From positions 1 to 64,000 of the forward strand of contig CAMPDV010002033.1 in the NCBI GenBank assembly GCA_946699065.1: a DNA stretch of 64,000 nucleotides, in the 5' to 3' direction. Source of the DNA: Loxodes magnus (Eukaryota > Ciliophora > Karyorelictea > Loxodida > Loxodidae). The translations under genes were made by a program, and so were the position numbers. Position 1 is the first letter of the stretch. Every line of letters starts with the position of its first letter. Shown here piece after piece: positions 1-11,667 of this stretch. The notes below the pieces were generated by a model. It searched no databases. It saw only the letters and a program-made list of their open reading frames with translations, and had not been told where the DNA came from.

Positions 1-666
1 TTATAAAATAAAAATTTATATATTTTTTACTTAAAAAGAAAATTTTAATTTTTTCTTCGAAATAATTTATATTGTTAGTTTATTTCTAATTTCTAAAGTT
101 ACTTTTATTAATTTTTGATAGTTTTTTCATTTAGGAAATATTTTCTATAAACTATATTTTAAAAATATTTATGATATGTTATTTTTCATTCACTTTTAAT
201 TATATAAATTATAATTTAGAATCTACAATATTCAATATTATACTTAGTTATTTTAAAAAAAAATGAAACATTTTTAATTAGATTTTTCTAAAATTTTAAT
301 TTTTTTATTATGATTAAAATTTTATTTATTCTTTTCATTTAAATTCAAAAAATACAATTAAAATGCTTTAAATGAATTTTTTAAATAAATATTTTGATTA
401 AAAAGATATTTTACTTTATTATTTCTCTAATAAATGTTTTTAAATTATTTTTATTTACAATGTTTGATTTAATCATAAAAGATAAATGATTTAAAATGCT
501 ATTTTTATATTTAAATTGGCATTACTTGAAAATTTTTGTTTAAAGTTTTATTGGGAAATCTTTTTGATTATCTATCTTTTACTAGATCTCTATACTCTAA
601 TTTTTAATTTTAAAAATTAATTTACAATTATTAATATTTTTTGACATTTAAAATATATAAAATAAT
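1..666. repeat. AT-rich flank, inverted copy of 42540-43210
   Basis: This stretch holds no recognisable gene. Read as reverse complement it matches the DNA downstream of beta-tubulin B (about 42540-43210) almost base for base, so it is the distal 3' flank of the tubulin duplication unit. The match stops at 666-672, where copy A carries extra DNA that copy B lacks. Confidence 0.75.
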
Positions 667-1365
667 TTAAAATTACACTAAATTATAAACTTTTTATTTA
701 AAAAAAGAAGCATTTGTTAGGCTTTAAAATTTCACATAAACTGAAATTTTTTGTGAGGAAATTTAAAAATTATAAAAATTTTGTTCATGTAAATAATATA
801 GGATATGCAAATATTTTAAATTTTTTAACCTTTTTAATTATCTTTTTATTAAATAAAAATGGAATTTGACTTTTTTATATTTTAAACAATATTTTTAGTT
901 AAAAAAAGTAAAATAAAACTAAGATTAAAAATAAAAAATTTAAATAGATAAAAAAATAAAATAATTTATTAATTAAAAATTTAACTAAATTTAAATCAAA
1001 ATTATCAGTATAACTTAATCAAATATGAAAAAATATTTAAAAAAGAAAATTACAGTTTTTGTAATAAGTAAAGAAAAATATATGAAAAAATTGATTAAAA
1101 ATAAGCAAACCTTAATATTTAAATAAAAATGTCTTATCTTCAAATTAAAAAAATACATAAAATAAAAAAACTTAAAAATAAAATAAATCTAAAAAATAAA
1201 AAAAATCAAACATATAAATTATAATATTTTATATAAAGAGAATTATGAACATAAAAAATTTAAAACTTTAACGAAAAATTTTTACGATTTTAAAAACTTT
1301 AAAATGCTTTAATCTTTATTTTCAGAAAGAACTTATAAATAAATAATAATAAATAAATTTGATTG

Positions 1366-1404
1366 TAGAGCGCGTAGCACTCTCGTTGGTGCGCAGCTAT
1401 TTAA
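1366..1404 (+). repeat. hairpin head motif of the GAGCGCGTAGCAC repeat family (copy 1)
   Basis: The sequence GAGCGCGTAGCAC, a short loop, then GTGCGCAGCT can fold with a GCAC/GTGC stem. Related motifs open the two ~310-bp repeats at 15600 and 34154. Here the rest of that repeat is not clearly recognisable, so this may be a 5' fragment or a shared structural module. Confidence 0.5.
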
Positions 1405-1541
1405 AAAATGTTTCATACTGACAAGAATGTTTGTTACTGATAAAATTATCAGAAACTGATAAACCTTGTTCTATACTGGTATAATTTCAGAATATTCGTA
1501 ATCTTTAATACTTGTTGGAGGTTCAAGGAATGGCAGGGTCA

Positions 1542-1771
1542 CGTCTCATTGCATCACCAAAGCAGAGAACGACATGTGTCAATTATGGGTACTTAAATTC
1601 CCCACCTCTGATGAAGCTCGCAAAAATAATTTCCTTTTATTTCCAGAATTAAAAATTAAAATAAGTCAGTGCCGAAGATCAAACTAGCAGATGTCTCAAG
1701 GCCAAGCCAAAGCAGAGGAAGACATAAAATCGATTATGGGTACTTAGCTTCCCCAATCTCTAATGAAGCCG
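1542..1771 (+). repeat. two direct copies of a ~78-bp unit, ~150 bp apart
   Basis: Copy 1 (1542-1620) and copy 2 (1692-1771) share GTCTCA, CCAAAGCAGAG, GACAT, ATTATGGGTACTTA and a final TAATGAAGC/TGATGAAGC block, with scattered differences. The unit is GC-richer than its surroundings. It lies inside the inserted element and may be a regulatory or RNA-structural part of it. No match to a known RNA family was recognised. Confidence 0.55.
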
Positions 1772-1839
1772 TCCCTTTTGTTCACCTTTGAACAACTATG
1801 GCGATTTAATAAAAATACAATAACAATAATAATAATAGT

Positions 1840-2640
1840 AAACTAAAAATTCAAAAAAATTTTGCGTTCCCTGGAATCCAAACCAGGTTCTCGCTGCATT
1901 TTTTAACATAGTGGAAACCACGATCAAGTTTTTTATGTAGGAGGTATATACTATGATAATCTTCTTGCTCCGTTGAAACTCTTCTTCTTAAATACTCCAT
2001 ATGGAGTTACATATAATCTTGTAAGTTATATTCACGTTATTTATTCTTCCTTTCTCTTTAGTTGCCTAAAGTCTTTGCAGGTCTTCAGTAATTGAATCTT
2101 TGAGTGGTAGAATCAGCATCTTATATATTTGATTGTTTATTCTTGAATTCCGGGTATAAGTGATTCTCTATCTTTTTTATTCTAGTCAGAGGTTTTATTA
2201 TTTTTTTATTCTTATTAATTCTATTTTTCCTATGCTTATTAATCTTATTCAATATTCATTATGTCAACTTTGTTCGAACTAGGTAAATATTATTTTCAGA
2301 GTTGCTATTAAGTCACTACTTGACCTTGCATCAGTTGGTTACTTAAGTGGTTTTTCTCCTAATTAAGTTCTTCACTTGAATTTAAGAGGACCTTTATCTT
2401 TTCTGATAGAAATATTAATTCAAAATGCTTTAAAAATTTTTTTTCATAAGTCAAATTGATTGCTTAACGATCTGATTGTCAAAATCCTTATTCTCCGTGT
2501 TTCATAAAAAGCATTATCCTTCCGCGCCTGGAAGAGAGTAGAGGTCTGTAAGTTTTTTATTTGACGTTTTAGATTTTTGTTAAAATTTCTGGTTTTCTTG
2601 ACGTCACTTTCTATGCGTGATTTCTTTTTATTTGAAACAA
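1840..2640 (-). pseudogene. gag-like retroelement ORF (minus strand)
   Basis: Read on the minus strand with TAA/TAG=Gln and TGA=Trp, one frame runs without interruption and has protein-like composition. Near its 3' end is the peptide MLKNAARTWFGF, which resembles the L-x-x-x-A-x-x-W-F signature in the capsid core of retrotransposon Gag proteins. The surrounding 80 bp resemble the region 32204-32290. The reading lies wholly inside the insertion at 667-2653, so it is probably cargo of that element. No start, terminator, protease or polymerase is evident. Because nearly every frame is open under this code, the frame choice rests on composition and the Gag-like motif only. Confidence 0.4.
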
Positions 2641-3045
2641 ATTATCATTAAAACGAAATTCTTTGAGTAAAAACACACCTGTTATAAAGCAAAAATTTAC
2701 AAGGTTCATTTATACAATTTAAAATCGTCTGACATTAAAATCAATTGTGCATAACAAAAATAAATCTTGTTAAATAGCATTATAATTTTAAATCTTTAAA
2801 ATTTAATTTATTAAAAAAACTTCTCAAAGACTTAATAAAGATTAATCATATAATATACATAAACTCTTTTCTTTTCAAAATTATCTTTAAAAAAAATTAT
2901 TATAAATAAAATAATTTTTTTTAAAACTTTTGAAATATCCTATCTTCAGTAATTTTTATAACTCAAGCTTTACTTTTAAGTTTTAATTTACTTTTCTAAT
3001 ACTTAAAAACTTTTTAGTGATTTATGAATTAAATGTTTTTAATAC

Positions 3046-4375
<1,330 letters not shown>

Positions 4376-5117
4376 ACTTTTATGAAGGTAAGAAGTATCT
4401 CTGCTTTTAAAAGGTAAAATGTAGAATACTGGCAAAGAAAAGAAGTTCTAGATGAATGAGTTAGCTAAATGTTTCTTAATCTATTCTTATATATTTTATC
4501 TATTAGTTTTTTATTAAATCCATATTTACAAGTTACTAAAAGATAATACTACTTAATTTTAGTTTAATTAGTTATATTCTAATTTTATTTTAATTAACAA
4601 AAATGTTTAAAATAAAGAGATACAGAAGAATTACCTTTGAAAATGTACAGCTACTTTACCATTTAACTAGTTATCTAATAAAATATAGGAGAAGAAAAAG
4701 TACTTAAATGGCTTTAAGATGAAATATTATTAATCATATTGAAATACTTTGATGGATAAGTAATAAAAATAAAATCTTCTTTAAATAAAAAAAAGAAATT
4801 TAAAATTTGTATTAGACAAAAAAATCAAATAAATACATAAACTTAAACATTTAATTTAATATCTTAAAAGCACTAAGATTATTTAAATTAAAAGGGTTAA
4901 TTGTTTTATTAAAAGTATATTATAGAGGTATATTAGCAAGAAGTTAGCAATAATTGATTCAATTGCTAAAAATTAAAAGTTTTCAAGTTTCAGATAAAAT
5001 AAAAAATAAATTTCTACTTTAAATATAAAAATGATATCTAAAGAAGATTTACATTTAAGTCAATTAATTAAAAAGCATAAATGAGAAAAGTGTTTTAAGG
5101 CTTAGTTAGATAAAAGA
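4376..5117. other. AT-rich spacer, beta-tubulin A 5' flank to tRNA-Gly
   Basis: No gene was seen. The spacer is duplicated with the same length (742 bp) between beta-tubulin C and its tRNA-Gly at 45449-46190. It must hold the beta-tubulin promoter; the 60 bp next to the start codon are the same in copies A, B and C. Confidence 0.6.
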
Positions 5118-5187
5118 TGCATCAGCCGGGAATCGAACCGGGTCACTTCGATGGCAACGAAGTATTCTACCACTAGACCACTAATGC
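5118..5187 (-). tRNA. tRNA-Gly(GCC), copy 1, with a one-base deletion in the T arm
   Basis: A cloverleaf with acceptor GCATTAG/CTGATGC, an A-box-like TGGTCTAGTGG and anticodon loop TTGCCAT (anticodon GCC). The T arm reads CCGG-TTCGATT-CCCGG, one G short of the CCGGG/CCCGG stem in the two other copies (46191 and 53358), so it is 70 instead of 71 nt. A TTTT terminator follows. The shortened T stem also alters the B box, so this copy may be non-functional. Confidence 0.85.
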
Positions 5188-6754
5188 TGTTAAATAATAA
5201 ATAATCAAAAGTTTAAATAGAATAAAAATATCTTTCTAACTAAGTAATGAATTAATTTTAATAAAATTTGATTACAAAAGGATATAAACTAAATTAAAGT
5301 AAATCAAAGTTTTTTTCTTAATCCTAAATTATTTTTGTTTAATGTTCATATAGCTCAAAACTTAGTTTTCTTTTAAGATTTTTTTAATTTATTGGTAGTA
5401 GTTAGTAATCAAAGCTAATTTATTATTTCTTTTATAGATAAACTAATTTAAGTTAATATTTTTAGTGCTTTTATTAAGATCATTGAGAAACTTTATGTAA
5501 ATTGAAGTTTTAAACACACTTAAGAAGAATTTTAAAGACAGAAAGTGATTTAAAAATTTTAATTTTATACAATGAGATATTTTTTATGAATTATGAGCAA
5601 AATGTTACTAAGATAAGCATCTAATTTTTATAAATTAAATTATTCTTAATTTTAGTGTACTAAATAACTTGATAGATTCTTTGATATTTATGAAGAAACT
5701 ATAAAAATATATAAAAAATGATAATAATTGAAGTTTATTATTTAATTATAGCACTTTTTATAAATAAACAATATTTTCGCTAAAAATTAAATTTGTAAAC
5801 GACAAATTAGTTTTTTGATATAATTGTTTACTGATTTGACTATTATATTTAAAAAGTAGCTGATGTTTTCTTCTCATGATAAATAAAATTATTTTAAAGC
5901 AAAGCAAAAGATTAAAATAATAGGAGATTACTAATAAAAGATAGAATCTTTTTAAATTTATTAAGCAAATATTAATGACAAACAGGAGGTTATTAATTAT
6001 TAACAGAAATAAATTTCATTTTTATTTAAAATGTTTGCTTCACAATAAGTTGCTGTCGTAAATACGTTATTTTACAAAAAATGTTAAGCAAATTTTAGTT
6101 TTTGTCTCTATTATAATTTAAAACATTTGGCTCATATTATTTTAAAAGGATTCTTTTATAATTATTAATTCAGATATAACATATATGTTTAATAATATTT
6201 GTACATGAAGAAAAGTTAAATTAAAGAATGCATTAATATAATTTTCCAAATTAATAATAAAATAGTTGCTTATTTATGAAAAATAAATTAGCTAAAAATA
6301 GATTTTTAAGTTGATCTTTATTTTTTGTTAAAAATAGTCAAAAGAGGAACTACTTTATTGCTTTAAAAAATTAGATTTAATTTTAAGGATTTAAAGTTAG
6401 TGAAAGTTACTCTGAAACTTTTTTCGAAGGAAATTTAATAATAAAACCTTTAAATAGCTTTATTTCAAAAAAATTAAAAATTCTACTTACTGTATAAAAA
6501 ATAATTTTCCAGATATCAATCTCAGCTAAATGTAAAACTATTAAATCTAACCAACATAAGAATTGCAAAATTTAAATGTTTAAAGCTTTAATTAAAAAAA
6601 TAAGTGATATGAATATAAATACAACCTAAGTTAGAGTAAATTTTAAATTTAGCTAGAAGATTTAAAATAATGAAGCTTTGATATTAATAGTATAATAGTT
6701 AAATAAATAAGATTATTTTTATTTATCATTTAATTATTAAAAAATATGTAAAAA
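5188..6754. other. AT-rich intergenic DNA between tRNA-Gly and tRNA-Pro
   Basis: No coding or RNA signal was recognised. The whole stretch recurs at 46262-48077 with few differences, except for a 247-bp insertion in the later copy. Confidence 0.6.
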
Positions 6755-6826
6755 GGGCTGTTCCGGGAATTGAACCCGGGACCTCTCGCACCCTAAGCGA
6801 GAATCATACCACTAGACCAAACAACC
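6755..6826 (-). tRNA. tRNA-Pro(AGG), copy 1
   Basis: Acceptor GGTTGTT pairs with AACAGCC, discriminator C. The anticodon stem CTCGC/GCGAG encloses loop TTAGGGT, so the anticodon is AGG (reads CCU; CCC/CCA possible after A34 modification). The T arm CCCGG-GTTCAATT-CCGG matches a B box, and TTTTT follows as Pol III terminator. It is 72 nt with no intron and identical to the copies at 48078 and 59762. Confidence 0.95.
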
Positions 6827-7696
6827 TGTTATAAGAATATTAAGCAGTTGCTTTAAAATGTTTGATAATACAAATAGTTTCTATTAATAATTTAGCTATT
6901 TTATATTTATAAGATAAAACTCCTTTTAATTTTCCTTTTTAATATAGTAAACTAATAATATGAAATATAAGTTTAACAAACTAAACACTAAATTAAGTAA
7001 TTAAAAGTCTTCTAAGTTTCTATTCTTAAACCTAGAAAAATTTCATAAAAGGCTGTAAAAATAGCGATAAAAACGCTTAATTATTTATTTAATTACAATA
7101 AAATTAAAATTATCCTTTTAAGAATATTTAAGTAAGTGAAGAAGGAAAAGTTGCTAGTAAGCAACTTTACTTTTGATGAAAAGGAAGATATTAAAAAATA
7201 TTAAATATTAAAGATAAAAAATAAAAGTTAGATTTGCAATTATATAAAATAGCATCTTATAAAAAATCAAATAATTTCTATAAAGCTAAAATATTAAGGT
7301 TATAAAAAATTTAAAAATAGTTTTATAATTAAATATGAAGAAAGAAAGAAAAAAGATATAAAAGATTTAAATAAACAGATTTTGCAAAAGATTTAACAAT
7401 TACTGAATTTAATGAAAAAATTTTAGAAAGAATATTCCAAAATGAATTAAAAAAATATTTATGATATAAGTTAAAGAATTCTAAACTAAGGAATGAAATA
7501 TATTTAGATAGCAAAAGAATTTATTTATAATTTAGAGTAAAAAATTATTAAAATAGTTAGAAAAATTTAAATAACAAAAATTCGAAAAGAACTTAATAAG
7601 GCAGAAATTTATATGGAAAATAAGTAATTTGTCTTTACTAATGAAAATAAGTTGAAATAGATAATATATAAGAAAGAAATTATAAAAATGGATGCT

Positions 7697-8660
7697 AATT
7701 CGGCTTGAGTTATAAAAAAAAATATGGTAGAAGGTTTCAGAAAGGGCTTCTATACCACCTCTTTCTAAGCTAAAAAGGAAGAGAGGAAGCAGGAAACCTA
7801 AATTTCTAAACACCATACGTCATCTTCCAAAAGCTAACCTTCTTCTTAAACCATATAGGAGCAACTCTAAACAACACCCCCAGACAACCCTAGAAACACT
7901 AACATGCAACAATATCGACTGAGGACCTTCCCAAGAAGCAAAAGATTAGTAACTTTCAGGCCTAGATTAGGACATTCAACCCCTACATGGACCTCGGAGA
8001 TCTCAATAAAGAACAAATCTTAGGAATGACGAAGGAGGAAATGGTTAAGCTTATCTTAGCATTAATAGAAAAAATAAAGATCTGGAAAAAACAGATTGAA
8101 GAACTAGCTTAAGAACAGCAAGAGCATTTAGAAGATGAGGAAACCCATGCTCCTATAAACTTAAACCAGGCTGCAATGAATATCAGAATTGACGAATTCG
8201 ATAGGCAGCTGGAACAATTATACGAATCGAATGAAAATATTCATATCAAATTGGAAAAATTAGAGACAAGTGTAAAATAATAGGCTATGCAATCTATCCC
8301 AATGGAGATCGAATAAGAGAATAATAAGCCAATTGAACAAACTAAAGAGAAATATTTTAGGAAAAAATGATACATCTGCAGGAGAGCAGACCACCTATGG
8401 AGACGATGCTGGAAGAGAAAGAAGATTTAATAGAAAATATGGAGTGACCTAACCTAATTTTACCCAACCAGGAATGGAGAAATTTATAAGAAGAAAGCAA
8501 GCTATATGAAGAGACAATCATTCCGAAAACTTGACAGTGAAGGGAGGAGAAGACCACCTAGAGATCAAGTTCCTATTGGTTGGATAGGGAAGTAGGAAGC
8601 TTTTAAGTAGACGATCCTTCTTTAACACTTTAATTTAATTTAATTAATTCGGCTTGAGTT
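7697..8660 (+). mobile_element. non-LTR-like retroelement fragment flanked by 15-bp target-site duplications
   Basis: Perfect direct repeats AATTCGGCTTGAGTT stand at 7697-7711 and 8646-8660. Between them lies a GC-richer 934-bp segment that starts with an A-rich run, carries a gag-like ORF on the plus strand and ends in a (TTTAA)n-type tail just before the second repeat. Long target-site duplications and a simple-sequence 3' tail are typical of target-primed reverse transcription by LINE/SINE elements. No reverse transcriptase is present, so this is a truncated or non-autonomous copy. The duplicated segment at 48845-49252 contains its left part only. Confidence 0.7.
7724..8620 (+). CDS. gag-like ORF with coiled coils and a degenerate CCHC zinc knuckle
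   Basis: The plus-strand reading begins MVEGFRKGFYTTSF. A Gln/Ser/Thr-rich linker follows, then two helical stretches (for example LILALIEKIKIWKKQIEEL, and IDEFDRQLEQLYESNENI), then SIPMEI, which recurs in the homologous island at 13640-14406. About 8360 the reading WYICRRADHLWRRC fits C-x2-C-x4-H-x4-C except that the first Cys codon is TGA, aligned with TGC in the 13640-14406 copy. A run of five C near 7880 is six in the duplicate at 49190, and six are needed to keep one frame. Past 8350 another frame (+1) also has protein-like composition. Gag/ORF1 RNA-binding proteins have this layout. It is probably a decayed copy. Confidence 0.45.
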
Positions 8661-9439
8661 GAAGATTTTAAAGAGTATGTTAGGAGAGGAGATGAAGACA
8701 AATGGATAAAGTAATAATTTAAGTAAAAAAAGGATTGGAGGTAGAGATAATGCAAAGATTAAAAATAATAAAGAGAAGATAAAGGATAAAAAGAAAGAAG
8801 TAAGATAAGAAAATTAATTATTGACGATAATAGGAGGAGTAAAAAGGAATTTCAAGTAGGAGAGAGTAAAGAAGGATAAAAAGCAAAAAAGTAAAAAAAA
8901 GAAAAATGAAACGTAAATTTCAAAGAATTAAATATTAAGAAAAGATTTTAGTTGAGCTTTAAGAGTCTTAAAATATTAAGAAGAAAATAATGTATAAAGA
9001 TAAAAAGAGAAGAAGTAAGAAGTAAGAAATATTAAAAGTAAAGAGCTAAGAGATATTAGAGAGTAAAAACAGTGTTTTATTTAAAGCATGAAAACTTTTA
9101 AAGTGCTTTTTGCTCAGCGTTTATACTACATGAGGTTTTATTGGAAGGACCTATAAACTTAAAATTTTTTATATATATGAAAAATTTTAAATTTTTAAAA
9201 TTCATTTAAATTTCAGAAAACAACTTTTACGCTCAGAATTTTATACAATAGTAAATTTTTTGAACTGAGTTTTTTTTATATATAAGATTATTATAAACCA
9301 ATAAAAATAATTTAAATTTTATATATTTTCCAATTTATAAAAATTTGATATAAACAAATCAATTAATTTGGATTCATTTTTATTAAGTTCATCACAATTA
9401 ATAAAAGAAATCAAATAACTATTATTTAGAAAAATTTAA

Positions 9440-9700
9440 CAAATAATTGGTCATTTGACACAAATAGTGGAATGCTATCTAACCCCTTCTAACTCCAGTC
9501 TATGGAAGAATTACACGAATTTGAAGAGTGAAGGCAATCATCTTTGATTATAAAAACGGAGAGAAGAAGTTAAGAATCAAAGAGACTAGATGAAGATAGA
9601 AACATTTCTTGTCTATTTTTAATAATTAAATTTGGTTTCTTCAATTTTTCGTGGTGAACCAAATAATGGTGATACCACGCTAATTTAATTAATTAATTAA
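9440..9700 (+). repeat. GC-richer block ending in a nested hairpin and a (TTAA)n tail
   Basis: At 9650-9679 CGTGGT and ACCACG pair around an inner ACCA/TGGT stem with a five-base loop, followed at once by TTAATTAATTAATTAATT. A stable 3' hairpin followed by a TTAA-type tail resembles the end of a retroelement or SINE. The tail resembles those of the elements ending at 8645 and 48071. No coding signal was recognised in the upstream part. Confidence 0.4.
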
Positions 9701-11667
9701 TTTATTAATTTTATTTAAAAATTAGTTTTTATTATTCTTTTTATACTCACTTTTTCTATAAAAAGCTATTATTATAAAATATATATTTTTTAGACTTTTC
9801 ATTAAAGAAATATTTTACTCTATATCTAATTTTAGTAATTTTAAATAAATAATCTTTCTAAGCTAATTAAGAAAATATAGTTTTGACTTATTTAAGATTA
9901 ATCCCATTGCTTTATACTTTTTATATGCTTTAAACTTATTTCTTAATGTAAATAAATCATAATTATTAAATAACTTTATTCTATTTCTTTTTCTTAAAAT
10001 TTATCTAGAAAGGTAGATTCTACTTGAAGGTTAATATATTTCTAAGATTTTTACTAATACTATTTTGCTTAAGTGAAAATATAAAAAATTATTTGCTAAA
10101 TCATTTTTAAGCTTTAGGTTCTAATATACTTAAAGAATAAATTTCTTACTAATAGATTAAATAAATCTAAATTAAATTTAAACTTATGGTATTTTATTAT
10201 TAAATATGATTCTCAAATCTAGGAATGTTTAGAAAAGACTTAAATAAATAAAGATAATAAGCCTTAATATAAATTTGTAATAATGCAAAGCAATTTATAT
10301 AAGTTATTTATTTTAGTCAACAAGATAGAAAAAAACCAAAAAGTTAATAATACAGATATAATAGAGTTGAGTATTAGTTAACCTTAATTTATATAAGAGA
10401 ATCAGTTTATGGTATATTAACTAATTTTTTTACCAATCATATAATCTGATGGAAGCAACAATTTTAGAAAATAAATTTAATTCTCAAATTTCTAATTAGT
10501 TGCTAACACTATAATCTATTTTAAAATATAATCTAAAACCTAATGTTCAAATTAGTTTTCAATTTATTCTATTTAAATGCTTATAGTTAAAAAAACTATC
10601 TAAAATAAATAATTTTTCAAAAAGATGAAAGAATAGTTAAATATATTATAAAATGAATATAATTTTAAATAGGTATAAATTATCTTTTATTACTATTAAA
10701 ACCTAAAAGATAAACAAAATATTATAAAAATTACTACATCATTTTTAGTTAATTGAGAAAATAAAATAAATAAATTTATGAATTTTAAATTTAAAAAATA
10801 ATATTGTATTTATAAGATAATCGATTACTTATCAAATAACTATTTTAATTTATTTTAATGTTTAAAGTTTATAAAGCTGCAAATATTAAAATTAAAAAGA
10901 TAAAAGTTAAATTATACATAACCATTTTAAAAATTATTAAGTATTCAAACTTAAAGAAATAACTTATCCTGTGGGTTGAAAATTATTTTTATTCCTTTTG
11001 ATGAAATTGGTATTTTAATTATTTACTATCTCTTTATCAAAGTATAAAGAACTAAATATTTACTTTTAATTAATATATATAAATATAGAAAATATAATTA
11101 AATGACTTTTAAATTAAAAAAATAATTTAATATTTAGTTTTATTTTTAATATTTTTATTTATTTAAATGAGTCATAATAGAAACTATAAATATACCATAT
11201 AAAGCTTTTATAAATATATTTATAATTATTCTCATTCTATTATTGTTTTATTCTACTCTTTATAAACTCCTATCTTTTCTTATTTTACTTAAATAAAAGA
11301 TTTAAATAAGAAATATTCTAGAAATGTAATAAATAAATTGGAGAGTAGATTTCCCTTTTATTTTTTATAAAATAAATGAGGGAAAGTATCTACAAACCTC
11401 TTCTAAATGATATCAATTTTTATAAATTATTTTGTTTTAGATTAAATTAATCTGACTATAGCAAATAAATTTAATGGATTGCTTACTAATATTATTTATA
11501 TTAATTAGCATTTAAGTATAAATAATTCTTAATTGTTAAGATTTTTCTAGTTTATTATTAAAAAGATTAAGAGCATATTATATTAATAAACTTATAAATT
11601 AAATATAACTTTTATATTATTTTTAAACAGAATTTATTATAAAAAAATTAAATTTATTAATAAAAAG
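9701..11667. other. AT-rich intergenic DNA, no gene seen
   Basis: Nearly 2 kb of A/T-rich sequence without a recognisable coding island, tRNA or structured RNA. The last part must include the promoter of beta-tubulin E if that copy is expressed. Confidence 0.5.

Larger units (their letters stand above)
667..2653. mobile_element. ~1.98-kb insertion at a TTAAAA site (absent from the paralogous site)
   Basis: The 3' flank of beta-tubulin A is interrupted here, while the same flank at beta-tubulin B (about 42525-42540) runs through without it. TTAAAA stands at both edges (667-672 and 2648-2653) and once in the empty site, which fits a short target-site duplication. Inside are an AT-rich half, a hairpin motif (1366-1400), a duplicated unit of about 78 bp (1542-1620 and 1692-1771) and a minus-strand coding-like island (about 1840-2640). 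The extra DNA could be one element or two nested insertions. No terminal inverted repeats or transposase domain were recognised. Confidence 0.65.
7130..9263 (+). pseudogene. unknown helical (K/E/N/Q-rich) gene split by a retroelement
   Basis: I do not recognise the family. One plus-strand frame with coding-like composition runs from about 7130 to 7711 and resumes after the inserted element at 8661, ending at a TGA at 9261-9263. Removing 7712-8660 (element plus one 15-bp duplication) joins MDANSAWV directly to EDFKEYVRRGDEDKW in frame. The product would be rich in Lys, Glu, Asn and Gln and largely helical, with a strongly purine-biased sense strand (8661-9080). The start codon is unclear because the frame stays open upstream. 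A second copy (about 48455-49016) has further indels. The insertion almost certainly disrupts this copy. Confidence 0.5.

Noticed and set aside
1860..1940. tRNA-like gene on the minus strand (B-box-like GGTTTGGATTCC with a CCTGG/CCAGG stem)
   Set aside because: No matching acceptor, D arm or anticodon arm. The homologous segment at 32204 does not preserve the T arm, whereas a protein reading is continuous.
7329..7816. Minus-strand ORFs of 61 and 94 codons, repeated at 48845-49129
   Set aside because: They are repeated only because the segment is duplicated. They are antisense to the plus-strand helical gene and element, and span the element boundary.
8350..8375. Programmed +1 frameshift at AAA-AAA-TGA in the gag-like ORF
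   Set aside because: Both frames after this point look protein-like, but the first also preserves a zinc-knuckle pattern found in relatives. With a decayed single copy, decay explains the shift at least as well.
8357..8557. 66-codon minus-strand ORF
   Set aside because: It is antisense to the plus-strand gag-like ORF inside the 7.7-kb element.
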